A stretch of DNA of 64,000 nt from Salegentibacter sp. Its GTDB lineage: Bacteria; Bacteroidota; Bacteroidia; Flavobacteriales; Flavobacteriaceae. Location of the stretch: contig CP051246.1 of the NCBI GenBank assembly GCA_017795085.1, positions 3,474,514-3,538,513 on the forward strand, given 5' to 3'. Each line of letters starts with the position of its first letter. Within the stretch, counting starts at the first letter, position 1. The notes under the pieces are model-generated. The model saw only the letters and a program-made list of their open reading frames with translations, made no database searches and was not told the origin of the DNA. Made by a program: the position numbers and the translations under genes. Positions 17,146 to 25,991 of the stretch are shown piece by piece.

Positions 17146-19302
17146 TTAAGGCATTTTTTCTAGTCCTTCCCATTTTATCTCCCAACCTTCGTCAGGGAAA
17201 CCAGGCGTTTCTCCTTCACTTCCGTCCCAACCGGCGCACATCATGGCCACAGTAGTAAGTAACCCGCCATTACCCGGCATATATAAAGTTAAACGTTCTT
17301 CCTGGTAATTATGTCCGTTTTTTAGATACGTATTTGTTTGGGCACCCATAAAAAGGGCATCAACCGCTTTCTCTGGTTGTCCCAGGCGTGCTGCGGTCAT
17401 TGCCGTCATGGGGAAATCCCAGCCCCAGGTTTCTTCCCAACTCCAGGTATCCCAGATAAGATCAAAGGTATTTTGCATTATTTCTTTATCTAAGCGATCG
17501 GTTTCCGGCAACATTCCATAGGTTCCAAACACTGAAGGGTGATCGGTTTTATACTCAGGATTGGTATAAGAATCTGTAGCACTTTCAGTAGCTAAATAAA
17601 CATCTTCCTGAACTGGGAATTCTGATAATTTTTCTAGAACTTCAACCCATTTTTCAGGAACTTCTTCATTTAAGCGTTCTTTCCAATCAATCGCAGTTTT
17701 TAATCCCCATTCCCAATAAGCTAACTCATAGGTTGGATTAAAGGTTTCTCTTGCAGGAAATCTTTCCTGTGCGGGAATTACCGGAGGGCCCAATTCATAA
17801 CGGTCTTTTTCTTCATTATAATTAGGAAAAGAAGCCATTAAATCGGCCGTGGCAAATACGCGTTCTTTATATTTATTTAGCGTAGCTTCTGAAGAATCTG
17901 CCCTGTATAACAATTCTGAAAACGTAATAAAATGGGGTTGTTGCCAAATAAGTAATGCTGCAACCGAAGAAGGCGTTTCATAACCGGAATGATCGGTCAT
18001 TTTTTGCCAACGCGCTCCTTCAAATCCCTGCCTTTCTGCTATTCCTTTGGCTTTATCAAACGCGGTATCATACCAGGTCATACTATTTTCCAACAATTCC
18101 GGTCGGCCCCAAAGTGGAAAGTGTACCCCGTGCCACCAGTGCATTTCAATATGTGGCTTTCCATACCAACTGTTGTAGGTAAGACCGGTTTCTTGCGGTG
18201 GTTGGCTTCCGGTACATTGTAATTTGGTAAGGTATTGTGATAAAACTACTCTTCTTTCCAACTCATTGGCGCGATTATCTCTACTTCCTGAAAAATCTAC
18301 TGCTCCTCCACTTTTCCAGAATTCTTCCCAGCCACTTATAGAACTTTGGGTTACAGCGGCAAGATCGGGAACTTCAGAGATTTCGCTATTAGAAAATTTA
18401 GTAGTGAACTCAAAATCAGATTGATCTTGCGATGGTTTTAAAACAAAATAATGTGCTTCTTTTTCTTCAATTGCTGCATCACCTTTCCATTGCACTCCAA
18501 TATTATAGGAAATCGAATCCATTTCTCGTTTAATATCAGCCCGATTAGTTTCGGTAGAAAGTTCACTGGTATAAGCTTCTTCTCCTTCCCATTTTGTAGC
18601 CAAGTCTTCCCATTCAGCAGTTGGGAAAGGGATTCTAAGCCTGATTTGCAAACGTTCCTGTTCAATCAAATCAGATTTCACTCGTACCCCTACCACATCA
18701 TCATTTTGATGTACAGACGTATAGACATCAACCTGAATTCCCTCTATTTCAAAAGAACTCTTTATTTCACCAGTCCATAAATTTAATTCTTGTTGAATGT
18801 TTTGAAGATCTCCCGGTTTTACTTCGTCCCCGTTTTCTTTATATAATTCAAGTCCGAGATTTGCCAAATGAATACGGTGTGGATTTTCCCGATAATAATT
18901 AACGGCTTCCACACTTCTTTGCGGTTCTTTTCGCTGTATAGAATAGGTGACTTTTCTACCATTCTGGTCATATTCTGCCAGGGTTTCATCAAATCTGTAA
19001 TTCTCAGGATTCGGATGGCTGTCCCAGCCCCATTCACTTTGGGTACCCAATGGTACTCCATATTGATAGGTTTCCGGAAAAGTTTGCAAACCGGTAGCAT
19101 CTACCGTAAATGCAAAAGCTCCGTTTCCCACCGAAAGGGAAGCCAGGGTATCAATTTCCGTCACTTTCACATTATGACGGGTTACCAGGTCTTTTCGGTC
19201 TATTTTTTCAATATTTTCATCTGTGTTTTTCTCATTATCTTTATTAGATGAATTACAAGCTACGAGAAAAACCAGGCTTAGTAGTAAAATTATTTTTTTC
19301 AT
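17146..19302 (-). CDS. Six-hairpin glycosidase-like lipoprotein, family not assigned
   Basis: This 718-residue lipoprotein (lipid Cys16 in FLVACNSS) has an N-terminal beta-sandwich-like half (about 35-300, opening RHNVKVTEIDTLASLSVGNGAFAF) and a C-terminal (alpha/alpha)6-like half. The latter has GKPHIEMHWWHGVHFPLWGRPELL, PPVIPAQERF, NPTYELAYWEWGL and WDTWSWEETWGWDFPMTAMTAARLG. This layout recalls GH65/GH95-type enzymes, and acidic residues in EMHWWH and TYELAYWEW are candidates for catalysis. I cannot name the family or substrate. Gene order between GH105 and a propeller enzyme, with gaps of 9 and 20 nt, implies an exo-glycosidase acting on a rhamnogalacturonan oligomer or side chain. Confidence 0.75.
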   Translation of the reverse strand: MKKIILLLSLVFLVACNSSNKDNEKNTDENIEKIDRKDLVTRHNVKVTEIDTLASLSVGNGAFAFTVDATGLQTFPETYQYGVPLGTQSEWGWDSHPNPENYRFDETLAEYDQNGRKVTYSIQRKEPQRSVEAVNYYRENPHRIHLANLGLELYKENGDEVKPGDLQNIQQELNLWTGEIKSSFEIEGIQVDVYTSVHQNDDVVGVRVKSDLIEQERLQIRLRIPFPTAEWEDLATKWEGEEAYTSELSTETNRADIKREMDSISYNIGVQWKGDAAIEEKEAHYFVLKPSQDQSDFEFTTKFSNSEISEVPDLAAVTQSSISGWEEFWKSGGAVDFSGSRDNRANELERRVVLSQYLTKLQCTGSQPPQETGLTYNSWYGKPHIEMHWWHGVHFPLWGRPELLENSMTWYDTAFDKAKGIAERQGFEGARWQKMTDHSGYETPSSVAALLIWQQPHFITFSELLYRADSSEATLNKYKERVFATADLMASFPNYNEEKDRYELGPPVIPAQERFPARETFNPTYELAYWEWGLKTAIDWKERLNEEVPEKWVEVLEKLSEFPVQEDVYLATESATDSYTNPEYKTDHPSVFGTYGMLPETDRLDKEIMQNTFDLIWDTWSWEETWGWDFPMTAMTAARLGQPEKAVDALFMGAQTNTYLKNGHNYQEERLTLYMPGNGGLLTTVAMMCAGWDGSEGETPGFPDEGWEIKWEGLEKMP

Positions 19303-19322
19303 TTTAAATATGGATTAGCTGA

Positions 19323-20396
19323 TTAAGAAGATTTTATTTTAAATATAAATGAAGAGGCCGTCTCATATTTTCCACCCTGAGATGCCGTAAATAAATAAGT
19401 GGGTTTTCCGTTTTGAAATAATAACTGTGGACGCTCTGCTCGACCATAACGATTTAAATGATCGGGTGCCGGAGGTTGCTTTACATACTTTTTAAGGGGC
19501 TGATATGCTATTTCCGGGTCTTTCCAGGATTTGCCATCTTTAGACTCCAGGTATAACCCATAATCCATCCCAAAAACTCCTAAATCCCGGGCTATCATTT
19601 TAAATTTATTGTCTTCATACCACACATAAGCATCTTCAAATTGTTTATTATTGCCCAAAACCGAAAAATCGACTACCGGATTTCCTTTATATTTTTTATA
19701 AGGCCCTTCAAGAGAATTGGCCACAGCAAGCCCGTATTGCCGGTTACCCCTCACTTTTCCTTCTTCAGTATTATACTTTTCAGCATTTAAGGATTTATAA
19801 TACAACCAGTATTCTCCATTTGGTCGTTTAATAAAAGAGGGGTTTGTTGTAAGTAAATCGTCCCAACTTCCTTTATCTCCAGGTTCTAAAAGAGGTTTAT
19901 CGGGGCGAGCCCAGGGGCCCTCTAAAGAATCTGAAGTAGCTAACCCAATTCGTTTGGTGTTCATACTACCATTGGAATTTCCCATAAAAAATAAAACGTA
20001 TTTTCCATCAACTTTATGAATACTGGGATTGTGGCAGGTTGTCGCATCCCAAAAACCTTCCCCGCGAGGGGCCAGAATAGTGCTTACGTATTCAAAAGGT
20101 CCTTCAGGATTATTTGCAATAGCATGAGCAATTTCAGATTGATGAATCCAACCGCTCATCCCTTTTTCTTTTGGCCACCGCGAGTAAAAGACGTGAATTT
20201 TTCCATCCGGGCCTTCAATAGGACTGTTGCACCAAACGTAATAATCCTCTTCCTCCAAAGCCCGGCCAACCGGTACCAAACTTTTTTCAAATTTTGATAA
20301 TTTTTGAGTAGAAAAATCACCAGAAAATACTGGCAGAGGCAAACACACTCCTGCGGTTGCCAAAGAAATTCCTTTAATAAAATCTTCCCGTTCCAT
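19323..20396 (-). CDS. Five-bladed beta-propeller glycosidase-like protein (GH43/GH117 clan-like)
   Basis: This 357-residue protein starts with a weak Tat- or Sec-like leader (MEREDFIKGISLATAGVCLPLPVFSG). It then shows repeated propeller blades: GPDGKIHVFYSRW, CHNPSIHKVDGKYVLFFMG, TNPSFIKRPNGEYWLYYKS, FEDAYVWYEDNKFKMIARD and ERPQLLFQNGKPTYLF. The blade pattern is that of GH43/GH62/GH117-type enzymes. Acidic candidates are the Asp of WDATTCHNPS and the Glu/Asp of FEDAYVW. Substrate cannot be read from sequence; an arabinosyl or galactosyl side chain of RG-I is one possibility. Its stop/start gaps are 2 nt to the DUF4450-like gene upstream and 20 nt to the next gene. Confidence 0.7.
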   Translation of the reverse strand: MEREDFIKGISLATAGVCLPLPVFSGDFSTQKLSKFEKSLVPVGRALEEEDYYVWCNSPIEGPDGKIHVFYSRWPKEKGMSGWIHQSEIAHAIANNPEGPFEYVSTILAPRGEGFWDATTCHNPSIHKVDGKYVLFFMGNSNGSMNTKRIGLATSDSLEGPWARPDKPLLEPGDKGSWDDLLTTNPSFIKRPNGEYWLYYKSLNAEKYNTEEGKVRGNRQYGLAVANSLEGPYKKYKGNPVVDFSVLGNNKQFEDAYVWYEDNKFKMIARDLGVFGMDYGLYLESKDGKSWKDPEIAYQPLKKYVKQPPAPDHLNRYGRAERPQLLFQNGKPTYLFTASQGGKYETASSFIFKIKSS

Positions 20397-20398
20397 AT

Positions 20399-23300
20399 TT
20401 ATCTTTTTAAAGTGGCCGCCATAAGTCCAACTATTACATCATTGGCAAGGGTTTTTACTTCTAAATTTTTTAACTCCTTTTTCGGATTTAAAGGTAAATC
20501 GAGAATAGTAGCCGCCCCGCCGTCTGTGCCATGATTTGTAAAACCTTTAATAGAAGAGTAATCGGTAAACTCTCTGCTAATCTCACCAGATTTTAAGTAC
20601 AAACGCGGAGGCACCTGAGCATTTGTATCAAAAGCATATCCATCATTAATATAGTCCTGCTCTACGGGCCACCAGTTTTCAGGGTTTTTAAGTTCCAAAA
20701 CTTCTGAAGTTCCATCAGCATAGGTTACTTTAACCTCAGCATTTACAAGCCGACTTTGCATAGCGTTTGTTGAACCGGCCATAAGCAAATAAACCTGAGA
20801 AGCAGGTCCGGAAAGCGGGATATTAACTGCTTCCGGGAAATTATCCCATAACGAAGTAAACACAATGTTTTCTTTGCTTTCCTGGGAAGGGGTTTTAAAT
20901 GGAATCCCTTGGGGACTTTCAATTTCATTAGCTTCCCCGGCCTTTTTACGCAATCCGGAATCATCAATATCTGCTTTTACTGTAGGGTAGCACCAGTTTC
21001 CAATACCTTGTGTAGGCAACATTAATGTTGGTGAATCTGGGCGTGGAGATAGATATTCTTTTTCAAAAATCTCTGTAATTTTACTATTAAAGACACCACT
21101 TAAATCTACCTTTTCCCAATGGCTACCGGCATCTTTTATTTCCCAATTTTGAAGTTTAAAACTTTTTGTCTCGTTATTGGCTCCAATAAATTCTACTAAA
21201 TTAGTTCCGGGCACAAGAAATTCTGAAGAAATTTCCATTTTCTGAGTTTCATCTGCTTCCAGGTTTATCGCTTGCTTAAAATCATCAAGAACTATTTTCC
21301 CCTCTGCTCTTTCTGATAAATTATTTTGAATGGAAAATTCCAGACCGGTTTCTTTTTCATTCATAGCAGTAATTTCAATTTCCGGTTTAATAATTGCCGA
21401 GATAGGAGCCCACCAGCTAATATCTCCTTGCTTTAATTGAACAAAAAATGTTTTATTCTTCTCCTCTTCTACCTTGTTTAAGGTGGCTGTAAATATATTT
21501 TCATCAATAGCCTTCGTAGCAAAAACTTTTTGCGGATCCTTAATCGCCAAAATTTGAGCTTCCCCTATTTGTAATTCAAATTTCTTGTCCGAAATCAATT
21601 CTTTTTCGAAAGGAAGCTTTAAAAGTTTTTCACCCCCCCATTTAATTTCCACATCATAGCTTTCTTTTTGTGGGCTTTCAATAATCAATTTGGGAATGCC
21701 TACTGCATCTTTTTGTATTTTCCAGTCAACATTTTCACCATTAATTGTTACCGAATTCACCTTGCTGTAGGAAACAGGTAGCTTTAAAGATAAATTCATT
21801 GGAACTGAAAAATCTGAAGTTATCTTATACCTTGACGTGGTACCATTTTGATTAAAATCGAAGGAAACATTTGGGATCTCTAGTGAGGCTTCCTTCCAGT
21901 CTTTAGGAAATCCAGGTTCAATTTGTAGTTTATTATCCAGGGCTTTAGGGGTAATTCCAAAAAGGCCCTCAACTAAAGTCCTAGCCGCTACGCCAACAGG
22001 ATCTGCAAAATCGCGATATAATTCCCCACGAATAGCATCGTAAAAAGACAGTTGTTCAAAACCTCCGGGGGCAGCGCCTAAATACATACTTTCAATTAGG
22101 GCACTTTCCCAAAGTTCATAAGCTTGCTCAGGCTGATTCCCTTGCCAATAGGCCAGGGAAGTATGCAGGTTTTCAGCAAGCGCCACATTATTTACCGACC
22201 AGGTGTAGGGCTGCCAATTTGTAGTGGAAATAAGTTCGAGATCATCTTTTTCCAAACCTTCTGCTTTAACGGGAATATGTGGAATTTGCGTACTCACGTA
22301 ATTTAACATAGCATGCGCCTGGAAAGCGTCTGGAATACCTTCATCCATCGCGTGATAAATGGTCCAAACTCCCGGTGTTTCATGTAATAACTGATTTCCC
22401 ATTAAATCCTTATATTCAGCATAATGACCTTTTTCCGGCAACCATAATTCTTCCTGTACGGCCTTGTGTATCCTTTTGGATTCTTCTTTATAAGGCTCAG
22501 GGTTTTCGCCTAGAAGCTCTGCAATTTTTGCAGCTTTTTTATTAGCTGCATAATTATAGGCAGAAGTATAAGTCACCCCGCCACCATTATATTGCAATGC
22601 ATCGCTAGCCCAAATTGCTGCATAGGCATCGTAAAGTCCATTACCATCACTATCGAAATTACGCTTTTCCCAAGCCAAATGGCGTTTAATAACAGGCCAC
22701 ATTTTTTCTAGAAAAGCTTTATCACCAGTCCAATCGAAATGTTGCAGTAACTGACTTATAAAAATAAGGTTCATATCATAATGATGTGCGACATCATTCC
22801 GGTTGGGATGCCTACATATATAACCACGGCTAAACATGGCATTACCTATTTCCTCTTTTTGACGCGCTAAGTTTAAAACAGTATCGCCTTCCACAGGACG
22901 ACTTGGCGGATCGATTACCTGTGAATTTCCATAACTTTCAAAATGACTTTCCGCCCTATCGTGCCAGCCTAAAGGATTAGCTACTGAGGCTCCCCGCCAG
23001 GCATTGAGGTGCATTCGCCAGGCTACTGCGCCATGTAAATAGGCCGGAGCTTCCCAAATTGCATCCCCGGCATAAGCTAGTGCTTCTCCTAATTTATTTA
23101 AATACGGATCGGGTGTTTTTAAATTTACCCGGCCTTCATATTCTTCTAATTTCTTCTCAGCTTTTCTGAAATCAACTACTAAATCATCAGAATCAGTATT
23201 TTCTGTAGATTCTGGGTTTTCAATTTTCCAATATACCCCATCTGAGTTTAAACTTTCGACAGTTCCTGTAAGTACAGGAAGGGAGTCTGCTTTGGAATTA

Positions 23301-24022
23301 AATAATTCAATAGGAGTTTTAAGCTGATGAACACTACCTAATTTAACTTCCCCCTTAGGAAAACTTCCATTTAATTTTTTTGTTGTTATTTTCTCTTCGG
23401 AATTCCATCCATAATCTACAGTGAACTTTTGTTGATTTTCCTCTATTTCATAGTAATTATGGCGCGTATATTCAGGCAACATGTAAAACACGGTTTCAGG
23501 ATCGGCGCCAATATCTCCGTTCCGGGAGAATCTTTTTCCGCTTGCTCCGCCAAAGGCCCAGATTAAGTCAGTTTGGTTTGGCAATGTGCCACTAACTTTT
23601 AGTATAAAGCCTTCGGAATTTGCCAGGGCCATAATTTCAATTTCAAGAGATTGGTTCTCCAGCAACTCATCCTGAATTTTATAAGTCATTTTCCCGGTGG
23701 TATAGCGGGTTTCAATTTCATCGGCTTCGGTAAGCCATTTACTATTATCATTTTTGATTAAACCGAGTTTAAAATTCCCGCCCATTCCGGGCATATACAT
23801 GGCAAATTCAGGCACATCACCAGTTTCTACCCGAAACGCAGTATTTGTTCCGTAAAGTGCACGATTAAATTTTTGTGTTCCGTTTTTTAGTAAAAACCCC
23901 TCGCCATCGGGGACATAATGAATTTTTCGTTCTTTGTTATGCCAAACCTCCTCAGCCTTTTGGCCATAAAAATTAGGAAAGGAGAAAATCAAAAGCAATA
24001 AAAATAATTTTCTAATCAACAT
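20399..24022 (-). CDS. Large secreted DUF4450-like six-hairpin glycosidase candidate
   Basis: This 1207-residue exported protein has a signal peptide ending FPNFYGQ. Its N-terminal beta-rich domain (about 25-260) I recall as DUF4450. A central (alpha/alpha)6 domain (about 300-720) has GAVAWRMHLNAWRGASVANPLGWHDRAESHF, HHYDMNLIFISQLLQHFDWTGD and NWQPYTWSVNNVALAENLHTSLAYWQG, much like GH78/GH63-type rhamnosidase or glucosidase barrels. C-terminal beta domains follow, ending with a carbohydrate-binding-like sandwich. An alpha-L-rhamnosidase activity would fit the locus, but this is inference. It is the first gene of its operon. ATG 24022 is preferred over ATG 24034 and TTG 24049, which crowd or overlap the promoter region. 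Confidence 0.75.
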   Translation of the reverse strand: MLIRKLFLLLLIFSFPNFYGQKAEEVWHNKERKIHYVPDGEGFLLKNGTQKFNRALYGTNTAFRVETGDVPEFAMYMPGMGGNFKLGLIKNDNSKWLTEADEIETRYTTGKMTYKIQDELLENQSLEIEIMALANSEGFILKVSGTLPNQTDLIWAFGGASGKRFSRNGDIGADPETVFYMLPEYTRHNYYEIEENQQKFTVDYGWNSEEKITTKKLNGSFPKGEVKLGSVHQLKTPIELFNSKADSLPVLTGTVESLNSDGVYWKIENPESTENTDSDDLVVDFRKAEKKLEEYEGRVNLKTPDPYLNKLGEALAYAGDAIWEAPAYLHGAVAWRMHLNAWRGASVANPLGWHDRAESHFESYGNSQVIDPPSRPVEGDTVLNLARQKEEIGNAMFSRGYICRHPNRNDVAHHYDMNLIFISQLLQHFDWTGDKAFLEKMWPVIKRHLAWEKRNFDSDGNGLYDAYAAIWASDALQYNGGGVTYTSAYNYAANKKAAKIAELLGENPEPYKEESKRIHKAVQEELWLPEKGHYAEYKDLMGNQLLHETPGVWTIYHAMDEGIPDAFQAHAMLNYVSTQIPHIPVKAEGLEKDDLELISTTNWQPYTWSVNNVALAENLHTSLAYWQGNQPEQAYELWESALIESMYLGAAPGGFEQLSFYDAIRGELYRDFADPVGVAARTLVEGLFGITPKALDNKLQIEPGFPKDWKEASLEIPNVSFDFNQNGTTSRYKITSDFSVPMNLSLKLPVSYSKVNSVTINGENVDWKIQKDAVGIPKLIIESPQKESYDVEIKWGGEKLLKLPFEKELISDKKFELQIGEAQILAIKDPQKVFATKAIDENIFTATLNKVEEEKNKTFFVQLKQGDISWWAPISAIIKPEIEITAMNEKETGLEFSIQNNLSERAEGKIVLDDFKQAINLEADETQKMEISSEFLVPGTNLVEFIGANNETKSFKLQNWEIKDAGSHWEKVDLSGVFNSKITEIFEKEYLSPRPDSPTLMLPTQGIGNWCYPTVKADIDDSGLRKKAGEANEIESPQGIPFKTPSQESKENIVFTSLWDNFPEAVNIPLSGPASQVYLLMAGSTNAMQSRLVNAEVKVTYADGTSEVLELKNPENWWPVEQDYINDGYAFDTNAQVPPRLYLKSGEISREFTDYSSIKGFTNHGTDGGAATILDLPLNPKKELKNLEVKTLANDVIVGLMAATLKR

Positions 24023-24046
24023 TCTAAAAGTCATTAATTTTTTCAA

Positions 24047-24090
24047 CAAGATCTTATATCTTTAATGATTTAGTATCCTGCACATACCTG
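24047..24090 (-). promoter_or_regulatory. CAGG-N6-CAGG box, site 1 (enzyme operon 24022-15904)
   Basis: Minus strand CAGGTATGTGCAGGATAC occupies 24090-24073. The two CAGG copies start 10 bp apart. A weak -7-like AGATCTTG follows 22 nt after the second CAGG (24054-24047). No TTTG is present at the -33 position. Bases CAGGTATGTGCAGGAT are identical at sites 2 and 3. Confidence 0.7.
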
Positions 24091-24113
24091 AGACACTAAA
24101 ATCTAAGTTTACC

Positions 24114-25985
24114 CTATTTTAATTTTGGAGGAACCAATTTAATCTTAGGTTTTGGAGCTTTTTTCATACCTTTTCCAAAATAAAAACTTGTATGCGGAGG
24201 TTGGTTATAACCAACATTTTGCCAGGCTACACTTAAACGGTATTGCAAATCATGCATTAAAGTATATTGCCTTATTTGAGTAGGAATTGTTGTAGTGTAT
24301 ATCCTTAATTCCTTATTATCTGAACTTCTTAAAATTAATTCTTCACGCCAATCCCCCCAAATATCAGCTGAAAGTGTGGGCGTTGCTTTACTACCATTAT
24401 TAGATTCCGCACCTTCTGCGGTAAATATTTTACCCACTCCGTATTTACTTATATAGTTTCTATTTAGTAATTCCCGACTTAAATCTCCGTCCCACCAAAT
24501 AAGAAAATTGGAAGACTGTGGCTGTTTTCCTATCAGGTTTCCTTTACTATCGAACAATCCTTTGGAACCAGACCACCACATTTGCGCACCTGTATGTTCG
24601 TTACTTATATTTCCGGCAACTCCTCTTCCTATGTCCTGATTTTTAGCTGAACGAAAAAGCACCTCACCATTATCTGCAGAAAAAAGTGCTACTCCAGGAC
24701 CGGTGGTACCAGCCTCATTTTCATGAATTCCAAACACTTCCAAACCTGGAACGTCAGGATCAAGATCTGATACATGAAGCGCATCTCCATGCCTAAATCC
24801 TGTGGTGTATAAGCCTTCTCCATCATCATCAACTATCATGGCTCCGAAAATGATTTCATCTTTTCCGTCTTTATCTACATCGGCCACAGAAAGGTTGTGA
24901 TTTCCCATCCCGGAATATGGGTTTTCACCATTTTCACTATCAAAAACCCATCTCGAACTTAAGGTTCCTTCTCTAAAGTCCCAGGCGGCCAATACTGTAC
25001 GACCATAATAACCTCTTGCCATAATTACACTTGGGCGCTTTTCATCTAAATAGGCTATACAAGCGGTAAAGCGGTCTACCCTATTACCGGTATTATCATT
25101 ACCACCATTACCGCCAACTCCACCCCAACCGCTTATATCACCCCGACCGGGAATATAATCTGTCGTTGCCAAAGCTTCTCCGGTTTCTCCATCAAAAATT
25201 GTAAAATATTCGGGGCCTTCCAGTATTTTTCCAAAGGTTCTTGAATTCTCATCGGTATCCCTCCAATCTTTATTGGCATTTCCAATAATATTTCCCTGGG
25301 AATCTTTTGTACCATCTGCTGTTTTACAAGCAAATTCAGCTTTTCCATCTCCATCTAAATCATATACCATAAATTGGGTATAATGTGCTCCTTCCCGAAT
25401 GTTCTTCCCTAAATTAATTTCCCACAATAGGGTTCCATCTAACTTATAAGCCTGAAATATAGGCTCATCAGCGAGTCCCTCATGCGAATTATCTTTGCTT
25501 ACTCCAGTTTGATGCAGAATGATTTCATACTCCCCATCCTCATCTAAGTCGGCAACCGAGGCATCATTGGGAGTATAGCCTTCTATATACTTTAAAGGGA
25601 GTGAATGGTAATTTTTTATTTCAGAATTAGGTTTTAACGTATAACTTCCATGTTCATTAATTTCTTTATTATCCTTAATGGTTTTTACAAACCAGGTATT
25701 TTCTTTTGAAAAATCAACTGACTCTTCTTTAAAATAAGTTGCTCCGGTCAAAGGCACATCGTTTAATTTTTCCGCCGGATTTCCGTTGGATTTACGATAT
25801 AGATTAAATTTCAGATTATCAGGATCATTTCCGAGAACACGCCATTGTACTACTGCATTTCCATCCTCCTGTGCAATAGCTACCAAACCACGATCTAGGT
25901 TTTCCATTTGTTTTTGCGCCCAGGTATTCAAAGTAATAACAAACATGAAAATATACAGGCAGCTTCTTAAGGATAATATAGTCAT
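24114..25985 (-). CDS. PL11 rhamnogalacturonan endolyase
   Basis: This 623-residue secreted lyase (signal peptide ending LNTWAQ) of polysaccharide lyase family 11 (YesW/YesX type) cleaves the alpha-1,4 Rha-GalA bond of the RG-I backbone by beta-elimination. It starts with the fibronectin-like domain (MENLDRGLVAIAQEDGNAVVQWRVL) and then an eight-bladed propeller. Calcium-binding loops are visible: ASVADLDEDGEYEI, VYDLDGDGKAEFACKTADGT and VADVDKDGKDEIIFGAM. Conserved segments DYIPGRGDISGWGG, ARGYYGRTVLAAWDF and SADIWGDWREELILRS are also present. It lies 6 nt after the GH28 gene and is cotranscribed with it. Confidence 0.95.
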   Translation of the reverse strand: MTILSLRSCLYIFMFVITLNTWAQKQMENLDRGLVAIAQEDGNAVVQWRVLGNDPDNLKFNLYRKSNGNPAEKLNDVPLTGATYFKEESVDFSKENTWFVKTIKDNKEINEHGSYTLKPNSEIKNYHSLPLKYIEGYTPNDASVADLDEDGEYEIILHQTGVSKDNSHEGLADEPIFQAYKLDGTLLWEINLGKNIREGAHYTQFMVYDLDGDGKAEFACKTADGTKDSQGNIIGNANKDWRDTDENSRTFGKILEGPEYFTIFDGETGEALATTDYIPGRGDISGWGGVGGNGGNDNTGNRVDRFTACIAYLDEKRPSVIMARGYYGRTVLAAWDFREGTLSSRWVFDSENGENPYSGMGNHNLSVADVDKDGKDEIIFGAMIVDDDGEGLYTTGFRHGDALHVSDLDPDVPGLEVFGIHENEAGTTGPGVALFSADNGEVLFRSAKNQDIGRGVAGNISNEHTGAQMWWSGSKGLFDSKGNLIGKQPQSSNFLIWWDGDLSRELLNRNYISKYGVGKIFTAEGAESNNGSKATPTLSADIWGDWREELILRSSDNKELRIYTTTIPTQIRQYTLMHDLQYRLSVAWQNVGYNQPPHTSFYFGKGMKKAPKPKIKLVPPKLK

Positions 25986-25991
25986 AGAAAG

